Of a DNA stretch of 10,379 nucleotides, positions 1 to 6,756 are shown piece by piece. The stretch covers positions 4,100,889 through 4,111,267 of the forward strand of contig CP070706.1 in NCBI GenBank assembly GCA_020350085.1, given 5' to 3'. Positions within the stretch are counted from its first letter, which is position 1, and the number at the start of each line of letters is the position of its first letter. The notes beneath the pieces were generated by a model, which worked only from the letters and a program-made list of their open reading frames with translations, made no database searches and was not told the DNA's origin. The translations under genes and the position numbers were made by a program. This stretch comes from Acidobacteriota bacterium (GTDB lineage: Bacteria; Acidobacteriota; Polarisedimenticolia; J045).

Positions 1-8
1 GGCGGCGT

Positions 9-1409
9 TTACCGTTTCTTCCGCGCGTCGGGCTTGTGCTTGCCTCTCCCTTGCTCGGCGGACCCCTCCCGGCCGTGCTCGACCGCGAGGCCGATCAGAC
101 GATCGTAGACGCGGCGGGCCTCGCACCAGTGGTCCGGATCACGCGCCAACAAGTTCAGATGCAGATGATCGTCGCCCACGTGCCCGAAGGCCACGTGCTC
201 GATCTCGGCGCGGTCGAGCACTTCGCGGTAGGCCGCCAGCAGCTCGTTGACGGTCCCGCTCGGAACGGCCGTATCCGTGCTGAGCTTCGCTACTCCACGG
301 CGCGCCAGCGTCTCGTTGATCGCGACCGGCAGCTCGTGGCGAAGCTCGCGTATGCAACGCGCCTCCTCGCGGCTGCCCGCAAGCCACGACGCGTCGAGCG
401 CACCGAAGCGATCGGCCAGCTCGGCGTAGGCAGCGAGCCAAGCGTCCCGGTCCTCTCCCCCGTAGACGGGCTGCTCGAAGAAGATCGCGGCCCGGGCGGA
501 CGAGCACACGCCGGCACCGCGGCGGCGCAGCAGATCGAGAGAGGCACCGTCGAACAGCTCGAGTGAGATCGGCTCCACGACGAAGGCCCGCGACCCGCTC
601 CTGCCCGAGTCTTCGCCCCGCGCGGCGACGACGAACTCGAGCGCGCGCCACTCTTCGGTGAACATCAGGACACCGGTGAGCAGCTCCTCGGGCGCCGGCA
701 GCAATCTAAGCTCCGCCTCGACGATCACCGCGAGCGTCCCCTCCGAGCCGATCAGCAAATCGATCAGGTCCATCCCACGAGCACTGAAGTAACCGGCCGC
801 GTGCTTGCGCGTCGAAGGCATCGACCAGTCGGGAGCGGGGATGTCGAGCACGCGTCCGTTGGCCAACGGCATCGCGAGACGTCCCGCCTTTTCCACCGTC
901 TGGCCGCGGTGGAGCTCGAACGGCGTGCCATCCGCCAGAAAGCCGCTCAGTGATTCGACCCACGCACGGGTCGGGCCGTAACGAAACGACCGCGCGCCGG
1001 AAGCGTTGGTGGCGATGGTGCCACCGATCGCTGCGCTGGTCTCGGTCGGATCCGGCGGATATAGCCAGCCGGCCGCCGCTGCAGCGCGCTGGACGGTCTC
1101 GAGCGGCGCGCCTGCTTGCACCGTGATGCGCGCCGCATCGGACTCGGCCCTCGGTTCGCCAATGCTCGCGAGGCGTTCCAGCGCCAGAACGACCCCCCCG
1201 ATCGGAACGCGGCCTCCCACGACCCCCGTGCCCGCTCCAGAGACGGTCACCGGCCGCCGTTTCTCGGAGCACTGGCGCAACACGTCGGCGAGCTCCGTCG
1301 CCGACTCGGGCCAGTAGACCTCCTCGGCGTGGCCACCGGTCATCCGACTCTCGTCGGAGAGGTAGCGAGCGATGTCGCCGGGATCGCGAGATGAGACCAT
1401 CGGGGCCAT
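9..1409 (-). CDS. FAD-linked oxidase, GlcD / D-lactate dehydrogenase type, C-terminus shortened
   Basis: A 466-residue flavoprotein of the family that oxidises 2-hydroxy acids such as D-lactate or glycolate; the substrate cannot be read from sequence. The N-terminal PCMH-type FAD-binding domain spans about residues 33-215. It shows the SGAGTGVVGG loop (57-66), PPDPTET (118-124) and IGGTIATNASGARSFRYG (128-145), where the pyrophosphate and isoalloxazine of FAD normally sit. The C-terminal FAD-oxidase domain keeps the GHVGDDHLHLN motif (409-419), the family's H-x-G-D-x-x-x-H metal/substrate site. The end is odd: the usual (G/A)-E-H-G-I-G-(R/K) segment reads SAEQGRGK (450-457), and the protein stops nine residues later. 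Homologues usually run some 30-40 residues further to a DPxGxxNPGK-like end. ATG at 1409 is used; no clear Shine-Dalgarno precedes it. It lies 69 bp downstream of the ComFB-like gene on the same strand, so co-transcription is likely. Family assignment is firm; activity is uncertain. Confidence 0.88.
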   Translation of the reverse strand: MAPMVSSRDPGDIARYLSDESRMTGGHAEEVYWPESATELADVLRQCSEKRRPVTVSGAGTGVVGGRVPIGGVVLALERLASIGEPRAESDAARITVQAGAPLETVQRAAAAAGWLYPPDPTETSAAIGGTIATNASGARSFRYGPTRAWVESLSGFLADGTPFELHRGQTVEKAGRLAMPLANGRVLDIPAPDWSMPSTRKHAAGYFSARGMDLIDLLIGSEGTLAVIVEAELRLLPAPEELLTGVLMFTEEWRALEFVVAARGEDSGRSGSRAFVVEPISLELFDGASLDLLRRRGAGVCSSARAAIFFEQPVYGGEDRDAWLAAYAELADRFGALDASWLAGSREEARCIRELRHELPVAINETLARRGVAKLSTDTAVPSGTVNELLAAYREVLDRAEIEHVAFGHVGDDHLHLNLLARDPDHWCEARRVYDRLIGLAVEHGREGSAEQGRGKHKPDARKKR

Positions 1410-1478
1410 GCTAGCCCGGATTATTCGGAGCGTGCTCTGCCGGGACCGCTTCGCTGCCCCAGCAAACCGCCTCTTCCA

Positions 1479-1847
1479 TCAGTGCGAGGGGTTCTCGCCC
1501 ACCTTGAGAATCGCCCGGTCGATCGCGCGATCGAGGGCTTGCAGGATGTCCGTCGGCGGACCCTGATCCTCGAGCCGCCGGGCAAAGCTCGACGTGCTGT
1601 GGTAGTACAGCGCCGGCACGCGGTTGAGCGCCAGGCAGTACATGTCTTCCACGCATTGCTGGCAGTGGCAGATCTCGGGGCACGCGAGCAGCTTCTGCTC
1701 GAGCAGGCGGCACGCGAGCACCTCGACCGCGTTCCGGATGCGGTCGAACGACATGCCGAGGGCGTGGCGCATCTCGGCGAGAGAAGACGACGGCTGCTCG
1801 GCGAGGTCCTGCTCGTTTCGGTGAGAACGGTGAGGCTCGTTGCGCAA
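1479..1847 (-). CDS. ComFB-family small protein
   Basis: A 122-residue soluble protein recognised as ComFB family from its central signature: a cysteine cluster C60-H-C62-x2-C65, then E67-D68 and ALNRVPALYY (73-82). This matches the family pattern CxCxxCxxDxxALALNxLPPxY. A helical stretch (about 32-55) precedes it and a helix (about 98-116) follows. ComFB is named from the Bacillus subtilis comF competence operon. Cyanobacterial members (CdgR) have been reported as cyclic-di-GMP receptors, so a second-messenger role is possible here but is inference. The start is TTG at 1847, chosen because GGAGGAG lies six bases upstream; the later in-frame ATGs (residues 26 and 32) lack such a site. The gene is divergent from the lone receiver at 2064 and 69 bp upstream of the FAD oxidase. 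The three cysteines suggest metal binding, which is also unproven. Confidence 0.82.
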   Translation of the reverse strand: MRNEPHRSHRNEQDLAEQPSSSLAEMRHALGMSFDRIRNAVEVLACRLLEQKLLACPEICHCQQCVEDMYCLALNRVPALYYHSTSSFARRLEDQGPPTDILQALDRAIDRAILKVGENPSH

Positions 1848-1853
1848 CGGGGT

Positions 1854-1860
1854 CTCCTCC
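1854..1860 (-). promoter_or_regulatory. Shine-Dalgarno for the ComFB-like gene
   Basis: On the minus strand GGAGGAG lies six bases before TTG at 1847-1845. It is the best ribosome binding site on the left side of the window and decides the non-ATG start. Confidence 0.75.
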
Positions 1861-2051
1861 CGCTCGGTGGCGATCCGCCAGACCGCCCACGATTCACGTT
1901 GTGTCCTCGCGGGGATCCGGTCAAGCGAGCCACGGAAGTCTTCTCGCTCGAGCCCAGCCCGGTGCAGGGGCCATCAGCGGTCTCTTTCCCGAATCCGCTA
2001 TCATGTAAGGCGCATCGAGGGAAGTGTTGGGGGGAGTGTCCGGAGGTTATT

Positions 2052-2056
2052 GAGGA
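2052..2056 (+). promoter_or_regulatory. Shine-Dalgarno for the lone receiver gene
   Basis: GAGGA seven bases before TTG 2064; a second purine-rich GGAGGT lies at 2042-2047. No ATG or GTG is available in frame near the start of the receiver fold, so this site supports a TTG start. Confidence 0.5.
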
Positions 2057-2063
2057 CATCGGG

Positions 2064-2456
2064 TTGTCTCGGACGGTAACCGAACAGCGGTCAGGCAGGA
2101 CGATTCTGGTCGTTGACGATGAGCCGAGCGTTCGGCGACTGGTGGAGAAGATTCTCGTCGCGCACGGCTTCGCCGTGCTCGCGGCGCCGAGTGGGCGAGT
2201 GGCGCGTCGGATCCTCGAGGGCTCGTCGGCCCTCGATCTGGCGATCGTCGACCTGGCCCTCGCTGACGGCCCCGGCGAAGAAGTGCTGTCCGCGGCACGC
2301 CGCTGCCGCCCGGGCCTGCCGCTGGTCGTGATGAGCGGCTACGGCGAGCGTGCGGACCAGGTCACGCGCGAGGGAAAGGCCGACGTCGTGCTGCCCAAGC
2401 CGTTCGACCCCGGCCAGCTCGTCGATGCCGTCCTCAGTTCGTTGCAGGAAGACTAG
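2064..2456 (+). CDS. Stand-alone response-regulator receiver (CheY-like)
   Basis: A 130-residue single-domain receiver that would accept a phosphoryl group from a histidine kinase or phosphotransfer protein and signal by protein contact; it has no output domain. With TTG 2064 as start it carries the acidic pair D18-D19 in ILVVDDEP, the phospho-acceptor D63 in LAIVDLALADG, the conserved Ser S91 in VVMSGYGE, and K112 in LPKPF, so all catalytic positions are present. The open frame extends far upstream to 1482, but that part is antisense to the ComFB-like gene and resembles nothing. The start was therefore set at the first codon with a ribosome binding site ahead of the fold. GT39 gene 1 begins 11 bp after its stop, which implies an operon. 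No cognate kinase adjoins it; the kinase at 6940 has its own regulator. The receiver resembles those of hybrid kinases, so it could be a detached domain of that type. Confidence 0.85.
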   Translation: MSRTVTEQRSGRTILVVDDEPSVRRLVEKILVAHGFAVLAAPSGRVARRILEGSSALDLAIVDLALADGPGEEVLSAARRCRPGLPLVVMSGYGERADQVTREGKADVVLPKPFDPGQLVDAVLSSLQED

Positions 2457-2467
2457 CCGGCGCGGGC

Positions 2468-4333
2468 GTGCCGTTTTCGGCGTGCTCTGCACCCGTGCCA
2501 GAATCCGGACTCGTGGCCGGTTCTTCTCAGGCGGCGGCTCGCTTTCCGCTTGCCGCCGTGACGACGATCATCCTGCTGGCGCTCGGCGTCGGGAGCCTGT
2601 CGCTGGGCCGCCGCGATTTGTGGCCCCCTGACGAGCCGAAATACGCGCTCGTGGCGCGGGAGATGTCCGAGACCGGCGAGTGGTTGATCCCGCACGTCAA
2701 CGGAGTCCCCTACCCCGACAAACCGCCGTTGATGTTCTGGGCGATCGCTGCGTTCGGTCTGCTGCTCGGCCGCATCGACCAACCTGCGGCCGTGTTGCCC
2801 TCGCTGCTGTCGGCTCCCATCGTGCTGGCCGCCACGGCGAGGCTTGCCTGGCGGCTCGATCCGCAGCGTCGGCGCGCGAGTCCGATGATCGCCACGGCCG
2901 CATTGGCGATCAGCTTTCAGTTCATGAACCAAAGCGTCGTGGGCCAGCTGGACATGCTGCTGTGTGCGGCGACGACCTGGAGCTTCTTGCTGCTGATCGA
3001 AGGGACCGGCTGGACGGAAAACGGTCCGCTTCGTTCGCGGCTCGTCGTCGGCGCGTTTGCGTTGATGGGCGTGGCGACGCTCGCCAAAGGACCCGTCGGC
3101 TTGCTGCTCCCTTTGGGAGGGGTGCTGCTCGGCTCGTGGCTCGCCGGCCGGAAGCTCCCTTGGCGGGGCTTTTTGCGGCCCGGTGCTTGGCTCGTCTACG
3201 CCGCCGTGGTGGCGGCCTGGTTGGCGCCGGCGGCAGCTCAGGCGTGGCGTGCGGGACAGGGCGAGTGGACAGTCGCGCTGCTCTTCGAGCAGACCATCGT
3301 CAGGTACGCCCGCTCGTGGCATCACCACCGGCCGTTTTGGTACCTGTTCGCGGTGCCCTTGTACGACTTTCTGCCCGTCGTCCTCGCGCTTCCCGCGGCG
3401 TTGTCCGGCCTGTTCGCGAACGACGCGCCGGCGGCCCGCGCCGGGCGGCGTCTGCTGGCGGGTGCCTGCCTTTTCACTCTGGTCTTCTTCTCGATTCCGG
3501 CCGGCAAGCGGGGCCTGTACCTTCTTCCGGCCTACCCCTGGGCCGCCGCCTGGATCGCGCTCGATCTGGCGAGGCGAATCAGCGATGGGGGACGGTCGCT
3601 GTGGGCCGTGCGCGCCGCAGGCCTGACGCTCGGGGCCCTGCTGCTTCCTTTGGCTCTGGTGGCTCCGTGGCTCGGTGCGCTGCTCGACGAGCAGCAGATC
3701 CCGAGGGCAGCGCTCGGATTGGCGGTGCCGCTGGGTCTCGCGGGCGGGGGAGGCCTGATCGCCGGTCCCGCACGGCGGGTCGCACCGGGGCTCTTGGCGA
3801 TCGCCGCCAGCATGGGAGCGTTCTACGCGGGCGCGTTCGCTTTGGTGCTGCCGGCGCTGAACCCGAGAAACTCGGCGCGCGTCGTGCTCGAGCAGATCGC
3901 CGCCGCGACCGTTCCGAACTGCCCCGGAGCGATGATCGACTTTCGAGCCCAGTTCGGCTTTTACTACGGCAAGCGGATGCGGGCGGCGGCACCGGGTGAT
4001 GGCCCGGCGCTGGCCGCGTTGGCCGAGCAACTGGCCGCGGCCCGACCGCTCTGGGTGCTGTGCCAACAGGAGCACCTGCAAGATTTCGTGCCGTATCTGC
4101 CCTCGGGAGCGCTTGCCGAACCGCTGCTGACGCGCAGGGTAGGACACAAGCGCTATGTCGTTCACGCCAACGAGGCCGCGCGGCGCCGCGCAGGGCCGGA
4201 TCCGGGCGCAGGAAGTCCGCGCAGCACACGAGACGACGCGCGCCGGCCGGCGTCGAGGGCTGGCGGCGCAGCGTGCTCGTCGTGCTCGCGGGCGCCGCCG
4301 CGCTCGGCCCGTCGCTTCCGGAGCGCGAGCTGA
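2468..4333 (+). CDS. GT39-family (ArnT/PMT-like) membrane glycosyltransferase, copy 1
   Basis: A 621-residue polytopic inner-membrane protein of the GT-C fold. Such enzymes move a sugar from a polyprenyl-phosphate carrier to lipid A, protein or another acceptor on the periplasmic side. After a first hydrophobic helix (about 28-46), the first outer loop holds PPDEPKYALVAREM with D55-E56, the catalytic acidic pair of the family. K85-P-P in PDKPPLMFW follows. TLAKGPVGL (K207) and FFSIPAGKRGLYLLP (K347, Y351) match the ArnT-type later motifs, and about ten further hydrophobic segments are visible. The start is GTG 2468, without a good Shine-Dalgarno; GTG 2495 or 2513 are alternatives that keep helix 1. 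The last 45 or so residues are an Arg/Ser/Ala-rich tail that looks like out-of-frame reading into copy 2, so the conserved protein ends near residue 570. No arnABCD-type genes adjoin, so donor and acceptor are unknown. Confidence 0.88.
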   Translation: MPFSACSAPVPESGLVAGSSQAAARFPLAAVTTIILLALGVGSLSLGRRDLWPPDEPKYALVAREMSETGEWLIPHVNGVPYPDKPPLMFWAIAAFGLLLGRIDQPAAVLPSLLSAPIVLAATARLAWRLDPQRRRASPMIATAALAISFQFMNQSVVGQLDMLLCAATTWSFLLLIEGTGWTENGPLRSRLVVGAFALMGVATLAKGPVGLLLPLGGVLLGSWLAGRKLPWRGFLRPGAWLVYAAVVAAWLAPAAAQAWRAGQGEWTVALLFEQTIVRYARSWHHHRPFWYLFAVPLYDFLPVVLALPAALSGLFANDAPAARAGRRLLAGACLFTLVFFSIPAGKRGLYLLPAYPWAAAWIALDLARRISDGGRSLWAVRAAGLTLGALLLPLALVAPWLGALLDEQQIPRAALGLAVPLGLAGGGGLIAGPARRVAPGLLAIAASMGAFYAGAFALVLPALNPRNSARVVLEQIAAATVPNCPGAMIDFRAQFGFYYGKRMRAAAPGDGPALAALAEQLAAARPLWVLCQQEHLQDFVPYLPSGALAEPLLTRRVGHKRYVVHANEAARRRAGPDPGAGSPRSTRDDARRPASRAGGAACSSCSRAPPRSARRFRSAS

Positions 4334-4335
4334 TG
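4060..4335 (+). other. Overlapping open frames at the GT39 tandem junction
   Basis: Across this stretch the frames of both glycosyltransferase copies are open at once. Copy 1's frame yields a basic, low-complexity tail up to its TGA at 4331-4333. Copy 2's frame yields a basic leader ending in GVEGWRRSVLVVLAG, which looks like a natural cytoplasmic N-terminus running into helix 1, yet it contains no start codon between 4060 and 4273. In the third frame an ATG at 4155, ten bases after AGGA, opens MSFTPTRPRG and would need a frameshift to enter copy 2. Candidate explanations are a coupled GTG start, a missing or extra base in the assembly, or ribosomal frameshifting. Confidence 0.55.
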
Positions 4336-5943
4336 CCTCCCGACGAGCCGCGGTTCGCACTCGTCGCGCGCGAGATGTACGAGCGCGGAGATCCCGTTCT
4401 GCTGACTCGAGGCGGGGAGCTGTACACGGACAAGCCGCCACTGCTGTTCTGGGCTCAGAGTGCGGCGTTCCTGCTGCTGGGGGGGCCCGGCGAGGCGGCC
4501 GCACGGCTGCCGTCGCTGGTGGCGACACTGGCGCTGATCGCACTGCTTCATCGCACTGGGCGGCGCTGGGTCGGTGAGCCGGGGGCGACGTACGGCGCGC
4601 TCGCTTACCTGTCCTGCCTGCTCGTGCTCGAGCGCGGCGCGTGGTGCTCGACGGACGCACTGCTGGCCGTCGGCGTCTTTGGGGCGGTCGCGGCCTTGTC
4701 TTCAGCTTCTGCAGCCTCGGGGGTGACCCCGTCGTCGAGTCGCGCGCATGCCGGAGTCGTTGCTGCCACGTGGCTGGCGGTCGGCACGCTGGCCAAGGGC
4801 CCGGTCGCCTTCGCGATCGTGGGGATCGCGGCGCTCGCTTCCTGGCTTCTCGGAGCCGGGTTGGTCTCGTTGCGACCGCTGCTGCGCCCGCTGCCGCTCG
4901 CCACTCTCGCCGCGCTCCTTTTTCCCTGGCCACTGGCCCTCGTGTCGAGGCTCGGCCTCGGGCCGCCGCTCGAGGCGCTGTGGCGCCAGAACGTGGTGCG
5001 GTTCGTCCAGTCTTGGGACAATCTCGAGCCGTGGTGGTTTCAGGGCTGGTCCCTGCTCAGCGGGCTGTTCCCGTGGACACTGCTCGCCGGCGTTGCCCTC
5101 GCGCCGAAGATCCTCGGCCCCCTGCTCGCCGACCGCACCCGCCGCTGGCTTGCTCTGTGGCCCGCGCTGATGGTGGTCTTCTTCTCGATCCCGGCCGGCA
5201 AGCGCGGCGTGTACCTGTTGCCGATCTATCCGGCCTTGGCCTTGCTCATTGGTTCGAGCCTCGAGCGGATCGCCGAGCACGTCGCCGCCCGTCGCGCCGC
5301 AGCAGCGGGGGCCGTCCTCGTCGCGTGTGTCCTCGGCCTGCTCGCGGGTACCGCGGCCGAGCCGGCTTGGCGCGGCTCTCCTCTGCCGCCGGATCTCGCC
5401 GAGATCGGTGCCGTCCGGTCGGGCGCCGCGACGGTGCTCGGGCTGATGAGCGCGGCGCTTCTGTGGAGCGGGATCGCCTCGTGGCGCGGCCGGCCGCTCG
5501 CGGTGGTCGCCGGCCCGACGAGCTTCGCCATCCTCGTCGGGCTGCTGTACCCGAGCGTGGTAACCCCGGCGCTGAACGCGGCCCAGGGGGCCCGCGCCTT
5601 CGCCGAGCAGGCGATCAGCCACACCCCGGCCAACGCTCGCATCGGCTGGACGCGCAACAAGTGGGAGCTCATCGCCTGGTACACGTCGTGGCGGGGCCAG
5701 CGGCTCGACTCGCCACGCGCCGTCTCGCACTTCTTGGCGGATGGGGAGTCCCCGGCGGTCGCTGTCGGCCCGTTTGAGGAACTGGGTCCGGAGCGTGACT
5801 TTCCGGCTGGATCTCGTGTGGCCGACGTGGGCAGGCTGGGACGGGACCGCGTCGCCGTGGTCGTGCGCGGGCTCGCGAAAGAGCGAGAACCGTTCCCACA
5901 AAGCCCGAACGGTCCCGTTGACAAAAATGCGGCCGGTTCATAG
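4273..5943 (+). CDS. GT39-family (ArnT/PMT-like) membrane glycosyltransferase, copy 2
   Basis: A paralogue of the gene just upstream, 556 residues if started at GTG 4273. The same landmarks occur in the same order: PPDEPRFALVAREM with D24-E25, TDKPPLLFW with K54, TLAKGPVAF (near residue 175), and FFSIPAGKRGVYLLPIYP with K310. A PALNAAQGARAF stretch near 435 parallels PALNPRNSARVV in copy 1. Many hydrophobic helices support a polytopic inner-membrane enzyme using a polyprenyl-phosphate sugar donor. The start is uncertain. The frame is open from GTG 4060, the only start codons before the catalytic loop are GTG 4060, 4273 and 4282, and none has a good ribosome binding site at normal spacing. An ATG at 4333 overlaps copy 1's stop (TGATG) but would delete the first helix. 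GTG 4273 keeps a shortened helix 1 and overlaps copy 1 by 61 bases. The stop codon at 5941-5943 lies inside the next gene's promoter. Confidence 0.85.
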   Translation: MLVVLAGAAALGPSLPERELMPPDEPRFALVAREMYERGDPVLLTRGGELYTDKPPLLFWAQSAAFLLLGGPGEAAARLPSLVATLALIALLHRTGRRWVGEPGATYGALAYLSCLLVLERGAWCSTDALLAVGVFGAVAALSSASAASGVTPSSSRAHAGVVAATWLAVGTLAKGPVAFAIVGIAALASWLLGAGLVSLRPLLRPLPLATLAALLFPWPLALVSRLGLGPPLEALWRQNVVRFVQSWDNLEPWWFQGWSLLSGLFPWTLLAGVALAPKILGPLLADRTRRWLALWPALMVVFFSIPAGKRGVYLLPIYPALALLIGSSLERIAEHVAARRAAAAGAVLVACVLGLLAGTAAEPAWRGSPLPPDLAEIGAVRSGAATVLGLMSAALLWSGIASWRGRPLAVVAGPTSFAILVGLLYPSVVTPALNAAQGARAFAEQAISHTPANARIGWTRNKWELIAWYTSWRGQRLDSPRAVSHFLADGESPAVAVGPFEELGPERDFPAGSRVADVGRLGRDRVAVVVRGLAKEREPFPQSPNGPVDKNAAGS

Positions 5944-5946
5944 TGT
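5918..5946 (+). promoter_or_regulatory. Sigma-70-type promoter for the OmpW-like gene
   Basis: A perfect -35 TTGACA (5918-5923), a 17-base spacer beginning with an A-tract, and a -10 TAGTGT (5941-5946) that keeps the important first, second and sixth positions of TATAAT. Predicted initiation near 5953 would leave a leader of about 90 bases before ATG 6046. The -10 coincides with the stop codon of the upstream glycosyltransferase. It is the only site in the window combining a perfect -35 with ideal spacing. Confidence 0.6.
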
Positions 5947-5953
5947 GAACCGG
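5933..5953. promoter_or_regulatory. Inverted repeat centred on the -10: candidate operator
   Basis: CCGGTTCA, five bases (TAGTG), then TGAACCGG form a perfect 8+8 inverted repeat. It spans the -10 and the likely start point of the promoter at 5918. The layout is typical of an operator for a dimeric repressor. Alternatively, on the minus strand the hairpin is followed by CCGCA and five T, which resembles an intrinsic terminator for transcripts running leftward, although no minus-strand gene lies immediately to the right. In the plus direction no T-tract follows, so it is a poor terminator for the glycosyltransferase operon. Confidence 0.55.
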
Positions 5954-6030
5954 AAGCGCCGGCGCCGACCGAAGGTTTCGTCTGTAAACGGCAGGCTCGA
6001 GAGGGGTTTTACGGCTTCGGCGTAGCGTTC

Positions 6031-6039
6031 AAAAGGAGG
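6031..6039 (+). promoter_or_regulatory. Strong Shine-Dalgarno for the OmpW-like gene
   Basis: AAAAGGAGG lies six bases before ATG 6046. It is the strongest ribosome binding site in the window and suggests high expression. Confidence 0.8.
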
Positions 6040-6045
6040 CGGAGC

Positions 6046-6756
6046 ATGCGAGCGCGTGTCTTGTGCGGTCTGCGGATCATTCTGACAGCGAGCCTCGTCG
6101 TCGGCGCGATGACGGCGCAGGCCGTGGCCGCCGACGGTGTTTGGGCGTTCGAGGTGCGGGTGCTCGACATCGTCCCGATCGACGATGACGGGGACCTCAC
6201 CGTGCCCGCGCCGATCGGCACCAGCGGCAGGCACGGCATCGACTTTCTCGACGCCGTCGTTCCCGAGCTCGCGCTCTCGGCTCAAGTGACCGAAAAGTTC
6301 GCGCTGAGCCTGTCCGCGGCGCTCGCCAACTTCGATGTCGAACTCGACGTCGAGGGGGCCGGGACCTTCCTTCTCGGCGACGCGGACATGTCGCTCGTGC
6401 AGCTCGCCGGCTTGTTCGACGTCGCCGTCTGGAATGGCAATCGAGTGCGGCTCGGACCGATCCTGGCCTACGCGACGTTTGACAACATCGACATCTCCGA
6501 CGTGGCGAACGCGCGCGCCAACGTGGGCGGAGCTCCCCTCGACTCCGACATGCTGTTTGGCGCCGAGCTACGGCTCGACAGTGAGATCGGCAGATCGGGA
6601 TGGTACTTCAGCTCGAATGTGCGCTACCTCAGCGGCGGCCCGACGATGGAAGTCTTCATCAACGACCCCAGTAGCGGCGCCTTCCGCCAAGCCGCGCGCG
6701 GTGACGTCGACTTCGACCCGCTGCTGCTCGCGCTGGGGTTCGGCTACCGCTACTGA
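6046..6756 (+). CDS. OmpW-like outer-membrane beta-barrel protein
   Basis: A 236-residue exported protein. Residues 1-28 form a signal peptide: basic MRARVLCGLR, a hydrophobic core, then cleavage near AQA-VAA (after about 26 to 28). The mature part alternates polar and hydrophobic residues as transmembrane strands do. It begins VWAFEVRVLDIVPIDDDG, which resembles the first OmpW strand and its inner loop, and contains LVQLAGLFDVAVW...VRLGPILAYATFDNIDI, comparable with the OmpW strand pair. It ends LALGFGYRY with a C-terminal aromatic residue, the usual signal for insertion by the BAM complex. Length and layout suit an eight-stranded barrel of the OmpW superfamily (small hydrophobic-solute channels or adaptive porins), though identity appears low and a generic MipA/OmpA-type barrel cannot be excluded. 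It has its own promoter and a strong ribosome binding site, so it is probably expressed apart from the upstream operon and perhaps strongly. Confidence 0.75.
   Translation: MRARVLCGLRIILTASLVVGAMTAQAVAADGVWAFEVRVLDIVPIDDDGDLTVPAPIGTSGRHGIDFLDAVVPELALSAQVTEKFALSLSAALANFDVELDVEGAGTFLLGDADMSLVQLAGLFDVAVWNGNRVRLGPILAYATFDNIDISDVANARANVGGAPLDSDMLFGAELRLDSEIGRSGWYFSSNVRYLSGGPTMEVFINDPSSGAFRQAARGDVDFDPLLLALGFGYRY

Larger units (their letters stand above)
1848..2063. promoter_or_regulatory. Divergent intergenic region with candidate promoters
   Basis: This 216-bp gap separates the minus-strand ComFB-like gene from the plus-strand receiver and should hold promoters for both directions. For the plus strand a -10-like TATCAT (five of six to TATAAT) lies at 1999-2004, about 60 bases before the TTG at 2064, but no convincing -35 is seen at normal spacing. 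For the minus strand TTGACC (complement of 1919-1924) is a possible -35, with only a poor -10 (CAACGT) 17 bases on. No long inverted repeat stands out. The calls are weak; divergence itself is the main argument. Confidence 0.35.

Noticed and set aside
1482..2063. Upstream extension of the receiver's frame to an ATG at 1482
   Set aside because: The extra 194 residues run antisense through the ComFB-like gene and have no recognisable fold; the receiver domain starts normally after TTG 2064.
2453..4933. Very long open frame on the minus strand opposite the first glycosyltransferase and part of the second
   Set aside because: Its translation is a monotonous Arg/Pro/Gln/Ala-rich sequence with no domain, while the plus strand carries clear membrane enzyme motifs. 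It is a by-product of high GC.
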